Part shown: one piece after another, positions 13,468 through 30,630 of the stretch | Numbering within the stretch: the stretch's first letter is position 1 | How the letters are laid out: every line of letters begins with the position of its first letter | NCBI GenBank assembly: GCA_037179515.1 | Contig: JAXCGZ010005669.1 | Location: 1-64,000 of the forward strand | Length of the DNA: 64,000 bases | Source of the DNA: Halocaridina rubra | Taxonomy: Eukaryota; Arthropoda; Malacostraca; Decapoda; Atyidae | Direction of reading: 5' to 3' | The notes under the pieces: model-generated | Told to the model about the DNA's origin: nothing | Databases searched by the model: none | What the model saw: the letters and a program-made list of their open reading frames with translations, nothing else | Program-made: the position numbers and the translations under genes

Positions 13468-15921
13468 TTAAAGACTGTCACCATATCCCCCCCTCAATAT
13501 TCTAGCTTCGAGTGATGGTAAGTCTAATTCCCTCAGCCTCTCATCATAACTGAGATTACATATTTCTGGCACCAGTTTCGTGGCATGTCTTTGAACTTTT
13601 TCAAGCTTAGCTACATGCTTTTTCAAGTGCAGATTCCAAATGGGCTCTGCATATTCGAGTTTTGGCCCCACATAGTTTACATAAATATTTCTGAACATTT
13701 CCATGTCCATGTGCCTGAAGGCTACCCTTACATTTGATAAAAATGCATATGCTGCCCTTACTATGCCATTTATATGTATTTCTGGAGACAAATCTGCCAG
13801 TATGTTTACTCCTAGATCTCTCTCATATTCTGTCTCTTGAAGTTGTACTCCAGCCACCGAGTAGTCAAGCTTAGGCCTTCTTGCACTTGTACCCATTCTC
13901 ATTACGTTACATTTTGAAGTATTGAATTTCATTAGCCACTTTTCTGACCACTCATGCAGACTATCTAGATCTTCCTGAAGTTCTCTACCTTTGTTCTCGT
14001 TTGTTACTTTCTTCACAATCTTTGCATCATCTGCAAACATATTCATGAATGAATTTACAGACTCTGGTAGGTCATTTACATATACAAGGATCAAAAGTGG
14101 CCCTAAAACAGAACCCTGTGGAACTCCACTACTAACTCTTCTCCATTCAGACACTGAGTGTCTTACTCTAACCCTCTGTTCCCTTTCTTCTAAGTAAGTT
14201 TTTATCCATTCCAAGACATTTCCACCTATTCTAGCCATTGCTTGCAGCTTCCTAATAAGTCTCCCATGTGGAACAGTGTCAAACGCTTTCTGGAAGTCTA
14301 GGAATATGCAATCTACCCAGCCCTCTCTTTCCTGTAAGATTCGGCTTACCTCATCATAAAATTCTAATAACTTTGTTACTGTTGATCTACCTTCTCTGAA
14401 GCCATGTTGCCTCACTGACAAAAAGTTGAAGGATTCCAAGTGAAGAGAGATATGTTTCCTTAGTAGTTTCTCCATAACTTTGCAAACTATGCTGGTCAAG
14501 GAAACTGGTCTATAGTTCAGAGCCGTATCCCTCCTTCCCCTTTTGCAGATAGGTATCACATTTGCTTGTTTCCAGCATCTTGGAATCTCCCCTGACTCCA
14601 GTGACTTTTTAAATATGATACTTAGTGCCACTGATATTGAGTGTGCGCATTTTTTAAGCACATGAGGGGATATGTCATCAGGACCTGTAGCTTTATGAAC
14701 ATCTAAATCCATCAACGCCTTGCATACCTCTGTGGCTGTAAGGTTGATGTTCACTAATACCAGCCCTTGAGCTTCTATCTCTGCAATCTGAGGGGTTGGG
14801 GTATTTTCTACTGTAAATACTGACTCAGTGATGCTTCCATCCACTCTCTTTAGCCCTAAAACCTGTTCTTTTACCTTCAGTTTTTCTCTGATAAAGCTGT
14901 GGAAAAGCTTTGGATTTTCTTTAGCCTTCCTGGTGATGTCCCTCTCATAGTCTCTCTCTGCCTCTCTCCTTTTACTTAGATAGTCATTTCTTGCTCTTTT
15001 GTAGGTTTGCCAGGCATTTATGTTTTTTCTCCTCCTATACCTTTTCCAGCATTTGTCTCTACACTCCTTAGCTCTTTTACACCCATTATCGAACCATTTC
15101 TCTCTGGCATGAATTACACCTACTTTGGTGACAGGTATGCAGCAATCTACTATCTTTCCATATTTTTTACAATAGATGTCATACATTTCTTGTACAGATT
15201 TGTTGTAAAATAAGGTTCTCCAGTCAATAACTGCAAAAAGCTCATTTATTTTGTTGTAATCTCCTTTTGGATAGTTCCTCCTCATGTCCTCAGTGCCTTT
15301 ACTCTCAGGAAGAATATCTTCAAGGATATACTCCATCATCAACACACAGTGGTCACTCTTTCCAATTGGTGGCTCATACTAAATTTTTTCAATGTCCAAC
15401 ACATTATCTGTGAATACTAGATCAAGTAGTGATGGTTCATCCCCACCCCTGGCCCTCGTTGGTTCCATTACATGTTGGTGTAGGAAATTCCCTTGTACGC
15501 AATCTAGGAATCTTGACCCAAATGAGTCCTCACCACTGTGTGGGTCAAGATTTATCCAATCTATCTCTTTATGATTAAAATCTCCCATAATCAAAATCCT
15601 ATATTTTTTCTCCTGTGCCATGTTAACAACTGAGTTTATGACTTCAATAGTACCTATATGACTTTCCTCATAAACTTCAAGCCTATTCTGGTTCCTTGGT
15701 GGGTTATATACAACAGTTATTATAATGCACTCTGACCCAGTATTTATGCGAGCAACTAGAAATTCCTTGAACTCACTGACTATAGCCAAGTTTATTTCTT
15801 CAACTTGAATCCTTTCACTTATGAGCAGTGCTATCCCTCCACCAGTCCTCTCAGATCTTTCAACCCTTAATATTCTGAAGCCCTTAGGAAAAGCTGTGAC
15901 ACTGTTTATGTCCTCACTCAA
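13468..15921 (-). pseudogene. AC-LINE copy 3 ORF2
   Basis: The endonuclease part (15379-15921) has GDFNHKEIDW and the LVFTDN region. It is separated from the RT part (13468-15345) by an in-frame stop near 15378. RT motifs LDFQKAFDTVPHG, GVPQGSVLGP and FADDAKI are intact. A second frame change lies near 13490 in the C-terminal domain. Confidence 0.88.
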
Positions 15922-16131
15922 CTTAGTCTCTGTAATTGCTACTATATCTGCCTTACCGTTGTGAATCCTATCTTTTAATTCTACTGCCTTACCAGCTAAT
16001 CCATCAGCATTTGTGTATAACAGTCTTAATGAGGACCCATCCCCTGATCTCCTGTTATTTTCTTCTTTATCTCCCCTTTGTCTGGAAGAACTCTGAAATA
16101 AAAAATTTTCTTCTCTTCTACATTTCTATCC

Positions 16132-16566
16132 TCATTTCTTCTCTTCTACATTTCTATCCTCATTTAACCTTCTTGCCTCTTGCAACAAGTTTTTGATCTT
16201 TCCTATCTCTTCCTGTGTTCTGTATCGTCTAATGAACACTTCTTTGAATTCTTGAAGGTGTTTTAGACTTTTTTTTCTCAACAATATATCCCTACATGTT
16301 TCCCCTCTCTCAAAGGTTACTTTTGTTGGTCTCGGCTTTCCTTCCCTCGAATATTTACCTAGTTGGTGTATGTTTACAATATCCTCAGGACCACAAACTA
16401 CTCCAATCTTTCTTATCAGGTCTACAACCCTAGCTTTATTTTCTTCAAGTCTCCCCTGCCATGTTGGCTCCTGGGATTCGCTTATGCCTGAGATTACCAC
16501 TGTCTTCTCTTTATCAAGTGCCTGTTTTATCAGTTGGTTTGCCCTTTCCATCACAACGTCTTTCAT
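16132..16566 (-). pseudogene. AC-LINE copy 3 ORF1 fragment
   Basis: This matches residues about 190-330 of the intact ORF1: the KTVVISGISES start of the RRM-like domain and the LRKKSLKHLQEFKEVFIRRY region. The coiled coil is missing through 5' truncation. The A-run at the ORF1/ORF2 overlap differs from other copies, so the slippery heptamer is out of phase here. Confidence 0.8.
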
Positions 16567-16598
16567 TTTTTCGATTACCGTCTCTTTATAGTCAATTG

Positions 16599-16791
<193 letters not shown>

Positions 16792-17114
16792 AAGACAGTG
16801 TTTAATTACTTGAATTTAATGCATGAATTGGGCAATTTGTGGCTGTATCGTATGAAATATTCATCCATTTTGTAACTGATAGCTATATCTTTAAACGAAG
16901 GCAAAATTTTGGTTCAATAGTGCTTAAATAGTGGCAGATCCTATTGGAAGTTATTGAATATTCGCATTTCTGCAAAATTTAAACTGCAATTTCATAAAGC
17001 ATTAGTAGCTTGCTAAGACTCTTCCATATATTATGGGGTATATGGATGATATTGCTTTTATACATTTACATGTTGAGAACTAGATTATTAAATTTATCTT
17101 TATTCTTCACAATC

Positions 17115-17441
<327 letters not shown>

Positions 17442-17548
17442 ATATATATTAATATATATAATGTAAGAAGCTCAGGAGTTGTATTTATTTTTTCATATAT
17501 ACCTCTATGCTACTTTTAATATTTTTTTTTTTCATCACGTATATTCAG

Positions 17549-17652
17549 GTGAGAAGCTGATAATTCACGAACCTCAAAAGAAGGAATTTCATGTTCAGCA
17601 ATCCGATAAAGTGGTATTACCATGCAAAGTTTCCCCTTATTTTGATGTCAAT
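17549..17652 (+). CDS. Host exon 1 seen: Ig1, first half
   Basis: Acceptor is ATATTCAG; enters in phase 1, leaves in phase 0 at gtaagt. It encodes about 34 residues that begin an Ig fold, with DKVVLPCKV giving the first Ig cysteine. Earlier exons must exist but none was recognised upstream in the window. Confidence 0.8.
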
Positions 17653-18138
17653 GTAAGTAGAATTATATCACCTCATTGTTAAATAAAGACCGTGTAGATG
17701 TAGACCGACACAAATTCATAAACAAATAAATGGAAATTACTAGACTAATGTAGTTACATACTGTACATAATTAATGAACAGGTCTTGTTACCTACAGCCA
17801 GGGAATAAAAAGGTAATATTGTATTACTGTAATGTGCACTGCATAGTAATATATGTTGTTCTCATGACACGAAGACAGATATACAAAGATTTATCCAGAC
17901 TTCGAAAGGAAATAATAAGTGTTCAAAATTTTCACTCTCTACCGTGCCTTATACGGAATTTATTCAATAGGGCACCTGAAGAGGCCAAATGGAGGGTGAA
18001 TGTGTTGAGCATTCATTTTTTGTTTTAATGCTTTTTAAATTTTTGGTTTATCTTAGAAAAGTAAATGAAAACATCCAACCATCAGTTCTATATAATGGAA
18101 ATACTAAGGTATTATAACCATACAAATAAAAAAAAATC

Positions 18139-18481
<343 letters not shown>

Positions 18482-18904
18482 GTTCCACACTCAATAATGA
18501 CAAGTGCAGTAGACGGTTGACGCATTCTTCAAGAGCCATTTGCCATATGAATAACTGCCAGTCGAAATGCAAGTCATTACGGTATATTTGACAATTCCAG
18601 TTAAAGCAATACATCCTCTCCGAGATAAATGGACGTTTACAGAATAATGTACCTCATTAATATTTTATATAAAAATAACAGTAAATAAATAGATACATAA
18701 ATAAATACATAAAGAGAATAAAAAAAAATGTAGAGCCTCCTCCTCTGAAATAGACCGAATGAGAACCAATCACACTAATTGACTTTTCATTTGGATAAAA
18801 AATATTTTTATTCTATATCTCATAGCCCATTTGGGGGGATATAGGGTAGAATGAAGTTCCTTTTATTTTTCCCTACAAGTAAGAGTACTTTTTTTTTCTC
18901 ACAG

Positions 18905-18928
18905 GCTAACTACTGGGAAAGAACACAT
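18905..18928 (+). CDS. Host microexon: 24 nt within Ig1
   Basis: It lies between a strong pyrimidine tract ending in CACAG and the donor gtaagt. It has exactly eight codons (ANYWERTH), phase 0 on both sides. It falls between the first Ig cysteine and the IKWMRL strand, so including or skipping it keeps the frame. Confidence 0.65.
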
Positions 18929-19310
18929 GTAAGTATGCAACTGAGATTCTTGATAAGTAAGGTGAAGTATATGTAAGTTCATTATTATTAATACCTGTAT
19001 GTCAGATATAAAATCCTGTCTTACTAACAGACTTCAGTGTAAGTATGATACAAGGGATAGTAGAAGAGTTATTAGAATTATAATATTTACCATAAATAAT
19101 ATCCTGCTTTTTATTCTCTGCCAAAACAAAAAGCTATTAAGAGATAAGGTTGCCAAGATAAATGCATTTTGATATGAAAGTAATGACCTTTGAAGAACAC
19201 TCAAATCAAAGATTCCAATGATTTATGTATTTAAATGAACTAATCACAAAGCATGTAATTTCTTATTTGTCTAACCATTTCTTTTATCTTGAAAACTTCT
19301 ATTAATGTAG

Positions 19311-19575
19311 AACATCAAATGGATGCGGTTGATAGATGAAGATGTTGAAGCTATCACTACTAATGACTTTGTGGATGTGAGTGATTACGATAGGCGTCGC
19401 TATACACTGGATACCAGGAACAGTTCAGAATTGGAGGGTATTGTGCACTACGATCTAGTCATATTTCCTCTACAACCTGGTGATGTCGGCATGTTCCAAT
19501 GCTCTGTCTCAAATAAAGAAAACGTTACAGCCTCACAGACAATCTTACTTGCTCTAAGTGAGCCTCCTAATTACG
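19311..19575 (+). CDS. Host exon: Ig1, second half
   Basis: Phase 0 in, phase 1 out. It starts with NIKWMRL, carrying the core Ig tryptophan, and reaches the second Ig cysteine in DVGMFQCSVS, the D-x-G-x-[YF]-x-C signature. Two NxS/T sites (NSS, NVT) fit an extracellular location. The donor gtaatt is weaker than most in this gene. Confidence 0.85.
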
Positions 19576-22261
19576 GTAATTGATACAAAATCATTTTATT
19601 GTGTGTTGCCATGCAACCCCCGGGTGTCTCTGTTTTACCCAGAATCGAGTCATTCTACAAGAAGAAGTGAAACTAATTGCTCCAACACACATTCACATTG
19701 GTGATCTATTTCACATACTCTATGAGGAATGTGGGTCAACATCCCAACTCTCAAAGTCATCACAAATCTACACTGCCCTTCCCTCATTAGTTGTTCTGCT
19801 AGCGACTGTCTCATTTTTTCTTTCACTTCCCTTCACGTGAGCGTCACCTTCTACATGTGTTATAATGCTCTCTAAACTTGCATTACCCAATTAACAAGAA
19901 ACTCCTTGAACTCACTTCCTATAGCAATATTTACCTCTTCAACATCTCACAGCCGTCGTTATTTTAAAACCCTTTGGAAAAACTTTGACGTGGTTTATTT
20001 CTTCACTTATTTTTGTCTCTGTAACTGCTATTGAATCTGCCCTGATGTCATGTATCCTATCTTTTAATTCAGCTGCTTCATCAGCTACATCATCCGAATT
20101 AGCATACAACCACTTTAAGGAGACTATAACCTAAAGTTTTCTAACCATTTCTGTATTATCCCTTTTGAGTGGATGAATTAGAAACCTTATTTTCTCTCAT
20201 CTTCTTTATTTCTTCATTCCCTTGTCCTTAAAGCCTCCAGTAACCAGTTTAGATTATTTTGTGTGATTACTTAAATGTACTTACGGGAAAGAGCCCTATG
20301 CCCTGGTCGGTTTCATATTTGTACTCAATGATACTCATCAAGTTTGTCCTCAAAACTATAAAACTAAGCATAAACTACCTCGTCGCTTAGCGAATTCCAA
20401 TCATCACCTATTCTTAAATACAAAAAAAGTACTTCCTTATATCCTGCAAAGAACTTTTCTTATGAAGCTTCAAACTATGAGCCAGCCATATAAAAATCTC
20501 GACACCTATCCACTCTGTCGAAACCATGAAGGAATACAAAAACACTCACCATATCCCCCTCATTCTTCTAGCCTCGAGTGATGGTAAGTCTAGCTTCCTC
20601 AGCTTTTCCTCATAACTGTGATTGCATATTTCTGGCACCAGTTTTTTGGCATGTCTGAACTTTTTCCAGCTTATTTATATGCTTTTTCAAGTGCGGATTT
20701 CAAAAGGGGGCTGCATATTCAAGCTTTGGCCTCATGTAGGTTACATAATTATTTCTGAACATTTCCCTGCTCACTTGCTTGAAGGCTACCTTTACATTCT
20801 TAATATGCCATTTATATGCATTTGCTGAGAAAAATCTAATGCTAATTGTGATTATCTAATTGTACTTACGGGAAAGAGCCCAAAACTCATATCTTCCCGT
20901 CTCCTGATCAGTTCCATTTTGTACCTAGTAATAGTTATCATACCTGTCCTTAAAACTATGGATTGAGTTAGCATTAACCACCTCCTCGCTTAGCGAATTA
21001 AAATTTTCAACCTACTCTTACACTAAAAAAAAAGTGCTTCCTTACATCCTGCAAAGAAGTTTTCTTACGAAGCTTCAAACTATGACCTCTAGTTCCAAAG
21101 CCAGCCAGCGTGGGTGCATGTGTGAGTGTGGATGTATATATGAGAGTTATGTGTGTGGAATAATTTTTTTTTAAGAATTGCAGGAGCATCCCTTGTTAGC
21201 TTAAACAAATGGAAAGCTCTGAGTATTAATACTTATTTTCCCTGTAGGCTTCCGTGATTCAAAGTTTGTTAACACTTCTGTCGAGATGCATAGAGACACA
21301 AAAAAGAGGGAATTTCAATAGGAAAAATATTAATTTTCTGAGTCTTCCTTCAGCCATCCTTCCATCTATTCCCTTCTTAGAAGCAATGGATCATTAATTA
21401 AAAGAAGACTATCGCTAGGATAGAAACAAATGAGAGAAGGGCAGCATGGTTTTCCCTAAGTTGGGGTGTTGACCCTCATTGCCCATAGAACCTGTAAATA
21501 GATCACAAATGTTAGTGTATTGCTGGAAGAGTTACTTCCAACTGGTTTTCTGAGAACAACCTGATTCTGGGTGAAGCAGAGCAATACTGAAATATAGTAC
21601 TGACAGGATACATTTAGACTGGGAAAATGTGATTTTCCTACCTTGCAATGCCTCTTATTTTCCTAGTGTACATAGATATTGTTGGTTCCAGTTTGAATAG
21701 TTATGAAGTTATTAGTACAATGCCTAGCTATAACCATTCAAGCCATTAAAGAGCCATATTTTTATTGATTTTGTTACTATGTATTTTACATGGACGCATA
21801 GAGAAAAATTTAAGATATATTCAAAGTCTGACTAATATTTTTTCCAGATACACTTTTATGTTTCATTTGTATTTGCTTTTCTTTCTTCTTAACTTACTAT
21901 GCTTTATCAATTAAGAATGGCAATTTCAAGTCAAAAAAGTTAAACTTGATATGCTAAATGAAAAGAAGACAATTGTGTTTCTAAACCATTAAGCTTAGAG
22001 TGCCTGGATCCTTGAAAGATTTTGAGCTTAGCTCCTCAAAGTGGCTTATTGAGCTTTGTTGCAATTTCTCTGGTTGAGAAGGATAGGATACTGACATCTT
22101 TAGTGGAAATGCATAGACCATTGGATATGCAAGATTTATTTTGATCAGTATCTTCATGAACTTAGGCTTTAATAAAAGCAAAAGCACCATATCACAGCTT
22201 CCTAAATGAAATAAATAATTCTATTATGAATGATACAGCTCATTATTTTCCCATTGTATAG
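19576..22261 (+). other. Intron between Ig1 and module A
   Basis: It contains diverged AC-LINE fragments at about 19860-21105. The rest (21106-22261) shows nothing recognisable. Confidence 0.7.
19860..21105 (-). mobile_element. Decayed AC-LINE fragments
   Basis: Three diverged pieces in minus orientation: an endonuclease piece (about 19860-20250), a 3'-end piece with TGTGTGATTACTTAA tail (about 20255-20838) and another 3'-end piece (about 20839-21105). They are more diverged than the other copies, so probably older. Confidence 0.75.
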
Positions 22262-22394
22262 ACAGATGTAAATTACCTGATCACTGGAGTGGACATTGGT
22301 ATGCAACTCATGATGATTACACAATTGACGGCAACAAACTAGGTAATATGGTGTGCACAGCCTCACTTGATAATAAGTATCTCCTCAGAATTGA
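22262..22394 (+). CDS. Host exon: module A, exon 1 (DUF7044-like)
   Basis: Phase 1 in, phase 2 out at gtaagt. It opens with CKLPDHWSGHWY and contains the second conserved cysteine (MVCTAS). The pattern C-x-LP-x2-W-x-G-x-W-Y recurs at the start of module B at 44513. Confidence 0.85.
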
Positions 22395-22717
22395 GTAAGT
22401 ATTGTTCCTTACTAATTTTAGTAAATGCAGTCATTTTCAATGTCATTGCCTGTGCAAATCATAGCCAAGAATGAAAGCCTATTATTTTTTCCTGTACAAA
22501 TCCCTTTAGTTTGTTAAAACCTTATATTTTTCTCTTCATGGTCACTTTCATGGCTTATTTCTTATTTATTATATTTAATTTTGTTTTAAGTTTTGCATGT
22601 TCTAGGTTTATATAGGGTGCAATGTTTGTATTCTCAGTCATACTAAATAGACTTTATAAAGCACTTTTCTACATTATTTTTATTAATCTTTTTTTATTTT
22701 CTCTCCATTATTTGTAG

Positions 22718-22785
22718 GGAATGGGATTGCAATATGTGCTTCATAATTAATGAGAAACACCAAAATCTACTAGAATACAAAAAGT
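22718..22785 (+). CDS. Host exon: module A, exon 2
   Basis: 68 nt, phase 2 in, phase 1 out. It encodes the C-x2-C pair (DCNMC) followed by INEKHQNLLEYKK. Length and phases equal the matching module B exon exactly. Confidence 0.85.
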
Positions 22786-23120
22786 GTAAGTTCCAGTATC
22801 ATTCTAAATTTTCTCACTACATATCTTTTCAACAAGATGGTCTGAGCTCAAAACTATAAGGCATCGGAGTTTCACCATATCCTGTTCATTCTCATTCCTT
22901 CTGTCATCTATTTTTTGGAATGGAAAATATTTCAGACAAAAGTGGATGCCCAGCCTATCTTATATCTCTTTTTTATCAGCTGTTACGACGTGCAGAGAAA
23001 ACGGGAGCAACTTCTGTTTCCTTCATCACAGGTATAAGAAGCGTCTGTTATTCTTTAGAATAGTATCGTAAAGCAACTGGAATATAAGTATTCTATATGG
23101 AGTATATTTGTGTTTTACAG

Positions 23121-23375
23121 CTTCTTGTTTAAAAGAGGAAGACTTGAACACGCTATGCTCCCCTGTAGAAAATTACAGCAGGATTTTGCTTATGCGCAAA
23201 GACTCTTTGATTCAGTGCCCATTCCGAGGATCTCGTCTCTTCACTTACTCAACCATTCAGGATGGAGAGTGCAGTAACCCTCCGTCAGATATAATATCTG
23301 AGAGAAATGACACCATTTTGCAATTTTCCTACAATCACTGCGCTGGCCAGAGTCATGGCAATGCAATTCCTCATC
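23121..23375 (+). CDS. Host exon: module A, exon 3 (DUF7043-like)
   Basis: Phase 1 to phase 1. It carries cysteines 5-9 of the module, with QCPFRGSRLFTY and SERNDTILQFSYNHC as landmarks. There are two NxS/T sites (NYS, NDT). The acceptor is TTTTACAG and the donor gtaagt. Confidence 0.88.
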
Positions 23376-23556
23376 GTAAGTATAATGTATATTAATTTTG
23401 AAGATAAGTAAAAATGTATATTTTTCATGTATTGTACCTTACAAATACTCCATCATATCAAGCATACACAGAATAGTCTCATAACATTTCAGATAAACTT
23501 AGTTGACACCATATCTCAAATAGTCTCTTATATGATCTATTACATTTTCTCTCCAG

Positions 23557-23781
23557 CACTTAGAGTGGAATGTGTTGCTGCTTGGCAAGAGGGTTTAACT
23601 TTCTATTTAATGGGTAGGGTAGAGGATCAACCGTCCTCTGGTGGGAAGTATTATTGCTTTACATACAAAGAAATCGAGAATGAGAAATATCGATATTTGA
23701 TGAGCCAGACAGGGACCGACAGCTGTGGTGAACTTGACTTCAGCGCTGAAAAGACATATAAGGTCTACGATGAAGCCAAAG
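23557..23781 (+). CDS. Host exon: module A, exon 4 (DUF7042-like)
   Basis: Phase 1 to phase 1. Cysteines 10-12 lie in VECVAAW, KYYCFTY and DSCGEL. It ends near YKVYDEAKG, matching SYAIFDVSEG in module B. The donor is gtattc, weaker than the others. Confidence 0.85.
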
Positions 23782-25180
23782 GTATTCTTTTATCATTCAT
23801 TCTCTACAAATTATAACGCGTATCTATATGTCTGTGACCTAAAATATATACACGATATAAGCAACTAAAGTACTGAGATAGCAAATATCGGGAAGAAGCC
23901 ATATAATTAGTGGAACAAGAAATTTTGCATGAAAATCATCTTTGTGGCAGCATCATTAACAAGAAGGTCTGCCCTCCTAACCTCTTTCTGTACATAAGTT
24001 TCATCCTCTTCCTTTCAATATCATTCCTCTCTCCCTCCCTCCAGTGGTGACACTTCGAATGGAGTTAAAAAAAGCACTTGAGGTCACTCAGTTCACCCTC
24101 TCCCTATCATAACCCTATTCCTTGCTCCTACACGAGAGAGAGAGAAAGGGCCCGAGCGGTAGGGGTGGTGTAAAGGGAGCTTAATCCAGTATTTGAAGAG
24201 TTGTAGATAAATATTTCGGTGATGATAGCCACTTGAATAAATGATTAATTTTGTCAAATTATTCGAGAGGCATATCAGTGCTCCTTCGTATACACTTATC
24301 CTAACTACGCTTTTGTCTTTGAATATTATTTTTTACTTACCCCAATTCATTCTATTTAGATAGAGACTGTGTTTGACTATGTTATTTTCAAGGGTTAATA
24401 ATTTACCCTCTTATACTCTTGCATCGTAACTATCAAGTTCATATCCGTCTTTCCAATATAACTATTCTCTCAATATCTGCATTGCATAGCATAAACTCCC
24501 ACATTGCTATTAGCATCAATTTCTCTGTTGTGATCCAGCTAAGATTTATTAGATCATTATGTCAGAACTGTGCACGGAATTCTTGGAGTATGACTATACT
24601 AATATATTGTTGAAGTCTTTACAGACCTTTTTAAATATAATTACCTTTGATATACCTTAAGATGCACTAATAATAATTAGATATAAATGAGAACTGGTTG
24701 CAGTGCATGTCTTGTATTCTTGGGCACTTCTCAACAACTACAAACTGAAAACATTCGTGACTACAAGCCTAAACGCAAAAGATTATCTCCTTGTATCTAG
24801 AATTTTCGAACTCTAGAATTACACAATTACTATAAATTCACAAATCTAATTATACAGTACACTAAAACTGAAAATCTTTATGAAATAAAACATTACTATT
24901 TTTCTTTTACCTTGTTCAAAATAATAAAGACATTGTATACATAATATGTATAAAATAATACATAAAATATTTTAGGCTTCAATGTTGTCATATGCAGCTT
25001 AGTCTATGAATATACACTGATTAATTAAAGCAAAATCTTTCCTCTTCAATTTACTTGGCAATATTACAAGTAAATGCAACTTTGATTAATAAATTCAAGA
25101 CGCCCCCTTAATAAAAAAATTATTATATTCAAATACCTCTGATTGTTGGAAAGAATTTAATTTTCTGCTAAGATACAGGT
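23782..25180 (+). other. Intron between modules A and B, left part
   Basis: The 20.7-kb intron (23782-44512) begins with about 1.4 kb in which no gene or known repeat was recognised. A pyrimidine-rich patch lies at about 23990-24050 and a short GAGA run at 24134-24147. Confidence 0.5.
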
Positions 25181-26160
25181 TTAGTAAAAAACATCAGCAA
25201 TATTATCACAACTCTGAACATAGAAAATTTTTATATTGCCCTTCGAAATTTCATATCTAATATAATGGTACCTGATATCGTTACGTTTAGATTTTTGATG
25301 AAACACTGGATTCCTTGACAATACAATTGCCCCTTGATTATCTAATCCAATATGATATTCAACATTAATGCATAAAATATTATAGATCAATTGTTTCGGA
25401 AACTTAGTTTCTTGCACTGTGTGAGTAAGGGCTATATATTTAGCCTCACTAGATGATAATGCTACTTCAGATTACTTTTTGCTTTTCTAGGATATCAGAG
25501 GTCCAGAATTTTGTAAGTTAAAACAATAGCCTGTTATACTTTTTCTATCCTCTCAATTACCCCAGTCTGAATACGGAAATCCTAACCAAATTAATGACTA
25601 ATCAGTTTTATCAAATCTTAAACTATAGTCAGCTGTACCCTTTCAATATTTCAGAACTTTCTTCGCAGCATTAAAATGAGCTTCATTTAGACGTGACATA
25701 TAGTGAAATAGTTTGGTTACAACATAACTAAGATCTAGTTTTGTTCCAATCATTATATATAATAAACTTCCTACCATTTCTCTATATTTCTTTGCATCAG
25801 TTATTTTTGTTGAATCAAAATTACTAGTATTTGAAAAACTAACATCACAAATAGTTTTAGAAGGGTGACAGTCTTACATACCAAACATTTCCAGAATCTT
25901 TAGAATATACCTGTCTTTATTTATCTCTCTGAACTCATCATTACATTCAATAGACATTCCTAAAAACCATTTAATATTTCCCAAATTAGTTATCTTAAAT
26001 TTTTCCTTGAGAGATTGCTTAAAGTCCTTGAGCATTTTATCATTACTACAACAAATAAGTATCTCATCAACCTAAATAAGAACTATTAACATTTCTTTAC
26101 CATCATTTTTAACATACAAACAATACTTTGCATGTGACTAATTAAAATCCTCTGAAATGA
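25181..26160 (-). mobile_element. Ty1/copia pol remnant
   Basis: The minus strand holds the end of a copia reverse transcriptase (KITNLGNIKWFLGMSIEC near 25990) and the C-terminal RNase H region (LDNQGAIVLSRNPVFHQKSK, then VQSCDNIADV) at 25181-25417. The catalytic YVDD position reads VDE, and stops and frameshifts separate the parts. No LTRs were found. Confidence 0.75.
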
Positions 26161-26163
26161 AAT

Positions 26164-26272
<109 letters not shown>

Positions 26273-26274
26273 CT

Positions 26275-30630
<4,356 letters not shown>

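Larger units (their letters stand above)
13139..16598 (-). mobile_element. AC-LINE copy 3, lacking the ORF1 N-terminus
   Basis: The copy runs from the 3' tail through ORF2 into the middle of ORF1. Its 5' junction lies against a (GT)n tract that continues into (CT)n and (AT)n, with no further LINE tail beyond. This isolated copy therefore has (AC)n on both sides. Confidence 0.92.

Noticed and set aside
22980..23031. A 52-nt segment with pyrimidine-rich acceptor and gtataag donor between module A exons 2 and 3
   Set aside because: Its length shifts the frame. Direct joining of 22785 to 23121 matches module B exactly, so it is at most a cryptic exon.
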